DNA of 64,000 nucleotides. Origin: Cylicocyclus nassatus (lineage: Eukaryota > Nematoda > Chromadorea > Rhabditida > Strongylidae). The translations under genes and the position numbers were made by a program. Of this stretch, positions 57,631 to 64,000 are shown in pieces (positions within the stretch are counted from its first letter, which is position 1; each line of letters starts with the position of its first letter). The DNA lies in contig CATQJL010000112.1 of assembly GCA_958299035.1 (NCBI GenBank), forward strand, positions 67,177,117 to 67,241,116, written 5' to 3'. Below the pieces are notes generated by a model that saw nothing but the letters and a program-made list of their open reading frames with translations, searched no databases and was not told the origin of the DNA.

Positions 57631-57795
57631 TTCAATTCAACTGGCTTGGCGGCTGGAAGGCGGGGCTTTGTGAACAAATTAAGACCGCTCGACGCAGCTT
57701 GCGTCTCTCTCGGGCGCCTGCTCTCTGATCATCGTCTTGTCTTAATCAGGTCACAAAGTCCCGCTTTCCAGCCGCCACCCAGTTGAGTCAAGGGG
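57631..57795. mobile_element. MITE, GGCTTGGCGGC family, copy 4
   Basis: Left TTCAATTCAACTGGCTTGGC, right-end complement CCTTGACTCAACTGGGTGGC. Both are followed by GGCTGGAAGGCGGGGCTTTG or close to it. This copy keeps the most extended inverted repeats (TTGTGAACAAATTAAGAC against GTCTTAATCAGGTCACAA). Confidence 0.8.
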
Positions 57796-57910
57796 TAAAT
57801 TATAATTACTCGCCGCATTTTACTCAGTCGCGATGTCACGTCTCTGAACACCACTTTTTTAAGGAAGACACCTTACCTTAGAATGTCCCGCAACAGAGAT
57901 CGAGAAAAGG

Positions 57911-58396
57911 CTATAAAACAATCAGTAAAAAGACGGACAAATTGATAAAATTGCGCTGTTGCACTTGCATTGTAAGCCTGATTGAGGGGTCCCTGTGCCT
58001 CGCTTGCCCGTAAACCACACAGAACCATAATGATGTGTAAATATAGCACATAATTACCAAGAACCCTAGATTTTCATAGAGTGCAAAAAGAGTTCTGTTG
58101 CTATTCTTATCAAAGTTTCTGCAATAGCTGGTGATTTTCCTCAAAGAAAGAGCAGTTGTGTAAATTGAATTCAATAAAAGGAAGTACACTTTGAAGAATA
58201 TGTGAATAGCATAGAAAATGATAAACAGATTTTTGAGTCTGATCTTTTCCATATAAAAGGACTGCGTGGCACGCATCGCCTTAACAGTGGTGGCCATCAA
58301 CATTGTTGCATCTCTGGTAAATGTCAGTAATTTTCGTTTGTCGCCGAACTTCAGTGTAACACGTGCGAAAGCAAGGTAACTTACGCACAGAGACAT
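57911..58396 (-). CDS. Hypothetical membrane protein frame, doubtful
   Basis: A 161-codon frame with two hydrophobic stretches (LFIIFYAIHIFFKVYFLLLN and LGFLVIMCYIYTSLWFCVVY) and several lysine/arginine-rich links. It could be part of a nematode chemoreceptor-like gene, but no family signature was seen. On the opposite strand 58262-58375 can also be read as an exon ending in GT. Neither reading is well supported. Confidence 0.2.
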   Translation of the reverse strand: MSLCVSYLAFARVTLKFGDKRKLLTFTRDATMLMATTVKAMRATQSFYMEKIRLKNLFIIFYAIHIFFKVYFLLLNSIYTTALSLRKITSYCRNFDKNSNRTLFALYENLGFLVIMCYIYTSLWFCVVYGQARHRDPSIRLTMQVQQRNFINLSVFLLIVL

Positions 58397-59189
58397 TCCT
58401 TGCGATGGGAATCAATAAATGAATTAACCAATGATCAAAACAATAACTAATTAATAATTAATTATAAAAATATAATTGCAATCAATGCAATGACATAATT
58501 GCAACCCATTGCTTAAGGATGAACAGATAAGCGGCTGATATGTGCAGCTAAACTATGCTTATCCCGATCTGGTAATAATCCACTTTGATCCTTAAAATCT
58601 TGGTGGATGTATAAGAATAGCTTTTGAGACATAGGTTTCTATTGCATAATCTAAAGACTAACATAGTGCCGTAAGAGCAGTAATTTTTCTCCTACAAAAC
58701 AAAATACGGCACCATTAAGAAGATCCTGACTGACCGCTCCGCAGCGCTTCACAAGTGGACGTAAATTTCGGAGTCCCGTTGGCATTGAAAGATTCCATTT
58801 CACGCGATCCTCTTATATTATGATAAAAAGGATGTGTGTAAGGTACAGGTGTATTAGCCGTCATGATAGAGTATTCCGGAAAAAGATATATTATATGTTC
58901 AACGCTCGCACTTACCGGCCAACCTGTACATCGTGTAATTTGAAAACAAGAAAGAGCTTGTTTCAGTGCCAGTTATACGAACTAGCAGAGGACACGACCC
59001 AGCGAGGCCAAGGTTAAAGATGCTATATAACCGTATAATCCCAGTAGGTTTAACTTGAAAAGTAGAAACCGTATATGGATAGACGGTATTATTTGCGAGC
59101 AGAGGTGCGATAGTGGGAGCCGATTCTCCACCTACCTTCACTTTTGAGCTGGTACAGGGTGACCACCTTCACTTTTGGAATAAAAGATT

Positions 59190-60690
59190 TTTCGCTGGAC
59201 TATAAAAAAGGAAAATAAGCAAAACAAACGCAAAAAAGATTATTGAAAGCATATATTTATGTATACGGCGGCATATTATTTGAAATAAACGTGTTCAGTA
59301 AATGGTGTATTTGGAAGTAAAACTTAGCGAAACTGTACGGATTTTATTAAGCAAATTTTGTTATAACGTACAGCGAAGAAAATAGATCGATCCAGGCAGC
59401 AACGGCCGAGAACCAGAATTTTGAATAATATAGTGAAAAATCATGCGAAATTTCCACTGTTATAAATCTGTTGTTTGAAGATGTCAGCAGTTGCGACTTC
59501 ATAGGTTTTGCAGAGTAAATGGTGCTCTAGCTAGTGAAAGAATCGAGTGGATTTGAGAGATAGTCGTTGAAAACCAGAATTCTAAAAATTTACGCCATTT
59601 TTGCGTGTTTTTTGACAGTTGACAGTTAAAGGCAGCGTCCGGACAAAATTTCGCCTCTCATGTTTCTGCCATTCTGGGGCCTTTCCGTGGCCCTGATTAT
59701 AGTTGTGAAGTCCAAAGCGTTCAAAACCCCCAAAAAACCCGATTCTTAGGGACCCTCTCTTCAAGAAGCGGACGAGTTTCGGATTGCTTGTCACCATCGC
59801 ATGCCAGTTTGAGGAGCTGCACTGCACGGGTGCAGTTGCATTGCAATGTGCAGTGCAACTGCAATGCAACTGCACACCTGCGTGAGCACTCGACCTCAGG
59901 GGTGGTTTGTGATACGAAGCGGCGGTTTGTAATACGTATCAGAGACCCGTATCTCCTTTTAGAGGCCACGTCAAAGTATCGGACCAAGGCAGATCGGATA
60001 CTCATGGGCCCCTCTTTACAACTATGTGCTAATCTGGGTGGATGGATCTTGCCTGGACGCTGCCTTTAAACTCATATAAATCTTGAATGTGAAAGTGTGT
60101 GATGTTGCGACTTTAAAGGTTTTATAGCCTAAGATTTATCAGGATAGATCTTAGCCGTTTCGATCCATTGAAACACCTCCGAGATCCAGAGTCTTGAAAA
60201 AGCAGGTAAAAAAGCGCTTTTTGAAACTCAACAGCTCGTAACTTCTTCAGAACTGCATGAATCATGTAGCGACTTCATAGGTTAGATTCTACTCATCAAG
60301 AGCTTTCAAATGATATATATTATAATATGTGCGGTTTAGGGCCTCCTACGAATTATGCCCTGGGGGAGCCTTTTCATCACAAAGTCTCCCCCCTCCAATA
60401 CATTAAAGTGGGCTAAGGGGAGACTTTGGTATGAAAGAAATTTTGCATGATTTTTCACTATTTGATTATTCAAAATTCTGGTTCTGGCCGTTACTGCCTG
60501 GATCGATCTACTTTCTTCGCTGTACATTATAACGAAATTTAATTAATAAAATACGCACAGTTCCGCTGAGCTTAACTTCCAAATACATTATGTGATAAGC
60601 ACGTTTATTTTAGATATTAATGACGCTGTATACATAAAAATATGCTTTAAATGATCCCTTTTGCATTTGTTTTTTTGCACTTTTTCGCAC
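59190..60690. mobile_element. 1.5 kb foldback element with a nested TTAA MITE
   Basis: The left arm (ATATTTATGTATACGGCG, ATAAACGTG, GAACCAGAATTTTGAATAAT) is complementary to the right arm (ATTATTCAAAATTCTGGTTC, CACGTTTATTTTAGATATTA, GTATACATAAAAATATGC). The element at 59630-60065 is inserted in the middle. The outer flanks on both sides carry CCACCTTCACTTTTGG motifs. Confidence 0.75.
59630..60065. mobile_element. TTAA-flanked MITE, AGGCAGCGTCC ends
   Basis: The left AGGCAGCGTCCGGACAA and right-end complement AGGCAGCGTCCAGGCAAG are each flanked by TTAA, a piggyBac-type target duplication. The interior includes a GCA-rich foldback (GTGCAGTTGCATTGCAATGT, 59830-59876). Non-coding. Confidence 0.85.
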
Positions 60691-60728
60691 TGGCGGCAAC
60701 GACCTGGAAGGATAGACGTTAATGCTCT

Positions 60729-60740
60729 CCCCCCCCCCCC
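60729..60740. repeat. C homopolymer tract
   Basis: A run of 12 C (length may be unreliable) in the right flank of the 59190-60690 foldback, near two CACCTTCACTTTTGG motifs at 60778 and 60821. Confidence 0.8.
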
Positions 60741-61000
60741 CGGTCGACGTTTTTGGGAGGTGAGTGTCCGGCACTACCACCTTCACTTTTGGCCGCCCAG
60801 TGGTAGCTGGGACCACCTTCACTTTTGGTGGGCCCGGCTCCCCCCATCGCAACTCTGTTTGCGAGACGTGACATCCATTTCTAGCTCTTTGTCTTACATT
60901 ATGTCGCCACAGTTTAGCCGTCGCACGGGTGCTGATCTGGCCTAGCATTGCATTTTTAGAGCTCCCAACTTCCCTCAAACTCTGTCTTCGCGCACAACTA

Positions 61001-62302
61001 CAGGGTTGGGGGAAAGTCTTTGAACAATTTTTGATGTCATTGTATGTTCGGATTTTCCAAATATTCTTGAATGCTAATTACATGTATTTGCTTCGTATAC
61101 CTTTAGTTACAAGCCCTCCAAAAACTGAACTATTAGCTTCATTCCTGTTGGAGATATGCCTTTTGGAACGGAGTGAGCCTTGTTGGCGAAGATGCACGAG
61201 GAGAGGATGGCTAACCAGCAGATTGCGCGGGTTACCCAAATTTTACGAATCAGCGTCTTTTCCACCTTGCGTCGTTTCCAGGATATGAACAGCACCCAGA
61301 ACTGTTGTAAGAGTGATAAATTGGCTACTGCGGACACTCACAAAAATCTGAGGATCGTTCGCCAGCGCCATCGTCACAATCCTCGACGAAGCTCGATTGA
61401 GCGAGCTTCAGAGCTGTCCATCTCTGGCAGAACAGTCTCCGGCATCATGAAACAGGGCCTTAGGATGAAGCTTTTCAGGATGTTTAAAATTCATGCTTTT
61501 TGGGGAGACACGAAGCTGAAATGACTGCGCGGATGCCATCGAATGCTTGAACGTCTCTTCAAGGCACGCCAACGCACGATACTCCTTTCTGGCGTCAAAA
61601 TTTTCATCATGAAGCAGGTTTTTGATCGCTAAAGCAACAGAGTCATTACTTAAACGCCCCAAGAAGCCAATAGCAAGGGTTGACTCGCAGAAGGAAAGCT
61701 TCATCCGGTTCTTGTGACAATTTGCGGCGGCGATCGTCCGACAGCAAGATGCCGCTGATTTTCAGGGTCTCAGCGCATCAAGGTGGACATTGCTACGCAT
61801 GTGAATAGCGTCCTGAAGAAAGCATTGTTGGCCTGGATCAATACCCATTTGCCAGGGAGCGATTGGTGCTCATAGCAGGATAGCGCACCTGCGACTAAGT
61901 GAAGGTTGTTCAAGCATGGCTCCAAAGCAATGCTAAGGACTTCATTACTTATGTGGAATGGCCTCCGTATTGGGCGGATCTAAATACCCTTGACTACCGC
62001 ATGTGCTCAGTTCGTTAGGCCAAAGCCTGTGCTCACTCACGCAAAACTGTGGAGTCACTGCGACATACTCTTCAGAATGCGTGGGAGGAAATCGACTTGG
62101 AGTGCCTCCGTGCCACCGTGGACAGCTCTCTCAAGCGTCTTAGAGCCTGTGTTCGCGCCAAAGGAGGGATCTTTGAAAAGTAAAGTAGCTTTCATAGAGT
62201 AGACTGTTTGATAAACATTATATATTCATTTCATGTAAATATGTTGCCTAGTTTCGTGATTACGATTAAAATAGCGTGTTCAAAGACTTTCCCCCAACCC
62301 TG
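61001..62302 (+). mobile_element. Mariner/Tc1 transposon, full length, inactive
   Basis: The inverted ends CAGGGTTGGGGGAAAGTCTT and (right complement) CAGGGTTGGGGGAAAGTCTT are flanked by TA. At 1302 bp this is the usual length for an autonomous Tc1/mariner element. It encodes one broken transposase on the plus strand. Confidence 0.95.
61180..62185 (+). pseudogene. Mariner/Tc1 transposase pseudogene
   Basis: The N-terminal DNA-binding part is open to 61524 (RRSSIERASELSISGRTVSG). It is then shifted and interrupted: ARQRTILLSGVKIFIMKQVF has Gly where the first catalytic Asp (SDEK-type) belongs, QDSAPATK keeps the second Asp behind a stop, and FITYVEWPPYWADLN keeps the third. It ends LRHTLQNAWEEIDLECLRAT, then ACVRAKGGIFEK and TAA. 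At least three in-frame stops or shifts are present, so it cannot be functional. Confidence 0.9.
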
Positions 62303-62890
62303 TATAATGCAAATTTCAGGTCAGACCTTGCTCTTGGTAAGGTTCAGAAGAATGATGGAGTATATATGCCGCAGGCAGGATCGAATGCAATTGGAAGGTA
62401 CAAAATCTATAAGGTACCAAATCTATAAGGTACCAAATCTATAATAAAAGTTCTCATTGGTAAGATAATGGAGAAAATCTAGGAATACGATTGCGAGTTG
62501 GAGGGTATTGCCTATAAGGTTGCAGTGAATGTCAGGCAAAGGGAACTTCTGCAAAAGATTTCACGATCCAGGGGAGGAAAATTTCGCGATCACAAGAAAG
62601 CCGAGGCAAAAGGTGCTAGAGCAGCTTTGGACAGGGTTGACTTTTCACTTCATTTTTTTGATATTGTTCTTCTATTACAACTAATAGGCCATTCGGTATT
62701 GGCGGAAAACATTGAGAAAAAATCCAATCGAGTGAGAGGGGAATTACATGTTATGGATAAACATACAAACTTGACTATCATGTTCGTTCGTGAGGGTAAG
62801 CGAGTATTATACAGTGACTTACCCAATTCCTGTTATGTTGGACCAACAGATGGCTTGGCATGAAATGGTATGTCTTCGCTGCGCCGTTAA

Positions 62891-63296
62891 AGACAGTGGT
62901 GTCCGGGCAAGATGGGGGTTTTAGGAATTCAGTGCCATGCGAGGATGGCCACCCTCAGACACAACATCGCGCAAGTGCGACATCGTATCGCTCTACCTAA
63001 AGCAAGGAAAACGACCGCAAAGTGGGTAAACTTACGCCTTGGGGCGGGGTCCTCCGAGCTGTCCGAATTCCTGCTATGCGGCAGAGTACGTATGCCGCAA
63101 CAGTCAAAATGTAGGGTCCCGCAGCGACTCTGCGTCTCTGTCTTCATGGGGACCGTCAAATTTCAAATTGTGCGGCTTTGGAAAACGTATATCCTCGCCG
63201 TTTTCGCGCCCTCTAATGTGGATTTTCGGATTCAGCGTTGCGGATAACCAGGTAAGTGGATTTTCTAGAAATTGAGTTTTTGCCCGAACACTGCCT
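62891..63296. mobile_element. TTAA-flanked MITE in CAP copy D
   Basis: The left AGACAGTGGTGTCCGGGCAA and right-end complement AGGCAGTGTTCGGGCAA are each flanked by TTAA. It directly abuts the element at 63301. Short frames across it are not conserved. Confidence 0.8.
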
Positions 63297-63300
63297 TTAA

Positions 63301-63735
63301 AGGCAGCAGCTCGATAGATTTTCAACTTCGGGGTTTTGGCAGATTTGGGGCTATTCCGGCCCCCTGAATCACGACATGAACTCCCCTTAACGCGAAAATG
63401 GGGAAAACCCCGTCTTTTGAAACCTCCCTTGAGACGGGAGCGGACGAGTGAGCCGTTTTTCTCTGCCGTCAGAGACGCAGAGTAAGGAGGTAGAGAGCGC
63501 TAGAACAGTTCTGCCCTACGAAGCTATGAATGACGCGCGCTTTCTAGCGGAGAACATACTCGTTTGAACAAGGTGTTAGGGGAGCGTAAGGAGGAAGGGG
63601 AGCGGCGGTTGGGCCGCCCCCTGGCTTGCAGAGTTCACATTTTCGGCGCGGAGTGGCTGTTTTGGTTCACTTAAAGGTCCTCCTATCCATCTGTGTCAAA
63701 ATCTGAGGTAGGTTCATTCTGCCGAGACGCTGCCT
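63301..63735. mobile_element. Second TTAA-type MITE in CAP copy D
   Basis: The left AGGCAGCAGCTCG and right-end complement AGGCAGCGTCTCGGCAG are flanked by TTAA at the left and TTAG at the right. Together with 62891-63296 it separates the two halves of a CAP exon. Confidence 0.75.
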
Positions 63736-64000
63736 TTAGGGAATATAGCGATGGTAATCATGTTGTGTGCCGTTATAGATGGGGGTGATTATCTAAGAAA
63801 TGTTTTCCGTAAACAAACAATCTAAACCATTGCAGAATTACTCCCAACACTCCTCTCTATTGGCAAGGCGAACCATACAATCTGTGCTGGGATACAGACA
63901 TTTGCCAAAAATATTAAGGACTTTGCACTGAATGATTTTGATGACTTAAAAATAGTGATAAATGTGAGCATTGACTTTGTTCATGTATTGGTCTCCTGTT

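Larger units (their letters stand above)
62320..63931 (+). pseudogene. CAP/SCP gene copy D, degraded and interrupted
   Basis: The exon at 62320-62397 reads SDLALGKVQKNDGVYMPQAG; 62483-62637 reads EYDCELEGIAYKVAVNVRQR; about 62687-62795 keeps GELHVMDKHTNLTIMFVRE after a shift; 62852-62886 reads MAWHEMVCLRCAVK. Two MITEs (62891-63735) split this last exon. It resumes as SDGNHVVCRYRWG near 63745 and, after an intron ending ATTGCAG, TPLYWQGEPYNLCWDTDICQ, then an in-frame TAA before GLCTE and TGA. The Cys of the PC..C tail motif is changed to Tyr. Exons 1-3 were not found upstream, where the mariner element (61001-62302) adjoins exon 4. Confidence 0.85.

Noticed and set aside
57911..58396. Chemoreceptor gene
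   Set aside because: Only two hydrophobic stretches and no receptor signature; the opposite strand is equally plausible. Kept as a low-confidence frame only.
1..64000. CRISPR arrays, operons, phage or plasmid features
   Set aside because: No evenly spaced short direct repeats with unique spacers, no ribosome binding sites and clear spliceosomal introns. The window is eukaryotic.

Overview
This window is nuclear DNA of a nematode, most likely a strongylid (hookworm-like) species. It has spliced genes with short AG-ended introns, several copies of a secreted CAP/SCP (ASP- or VAL-type) gene, a ZP-domain (cuticlin-like) gene end, and a dense load of mariner/Tc1-type foldback elements, Penelope-like elements and LINE remnants. 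There are no bacterial operons, ribosome binding sites or CRISPR arrays. The genus is an inference from family content, not something read directly.

The backbone is a dispersed CAP gene family. Copy A (1-1464, minus) runs off the left edge. Copy B (51628-53742, minus) is its paralogue inside a segmental duplication of about 4 kb. Copy C (38381-39878, plus) is an intact 8-exon gene of 235 codons. Copy D (62320-63931, plus) is broken by point changes, a mariner insertion beside it and two TTAA-flanked MITEs inside its last exons. A, B and C share exon sizes (30, 37, 79, 76, 169, 131-151, 86 and 100 nt) and a TATA box about 42-50 bp upstream of the ATG.

Layout: 0-5 kb, CAP A plus a TIR element absent from the paralogous B locus; 6.1-6.7 kb, last three exons of a ZP-type membrane protein; 7.2-7.7 kb, a degraded GIY-YIG endonuclease of a Penelope-like element; 9.25-9.4 kb, an orphan exon; 9.7-10.7 kb, a mariner-like foldback; 10.9-20.1 kb, three copies of a Penelope-like element whose GIY-YIG domain lies upstream of the reverse transcriptase (permuted, Naiad-like order), one split by a 1.66 kb Tc1-type foldback; 20.5-20.8 kb, a CTCCGGAG minisatellite; 22.5-37.9 kb, almost nothing but nested foldback elements; 38.3-39.9 kb, CAP C; 41-46.6 kb, more inverted and tandem repeats; 47.9-49.3 kb, a CR1-like LINE remnant; 49.4-50.2 kb, a second Penelope-like endonuclease remnant followed by a well-formed hammerhead ribozyme; 51.6-55.9 kb, CAP B and its flank; 59.2-60.7 kb, another nested foldback; 61.0-62.3 kb, an inactive mariner/Tc1 transposon; 62.3-63.9 kb, CAP D.

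The strongest candidates for something unusual are the permuted-domain Penelope-like element, whose two copies share a possible -1 frameshift site and whose 3' end has two hairpins that can pair loop to loop; the hammerhead at 50108-50144; and the group of kilobase-scale near-complete palindromes with mariner-like TTAGGTT ends, which could supply long hairpin RNA around a secreted-effector gene family. All alignments were made by eye.
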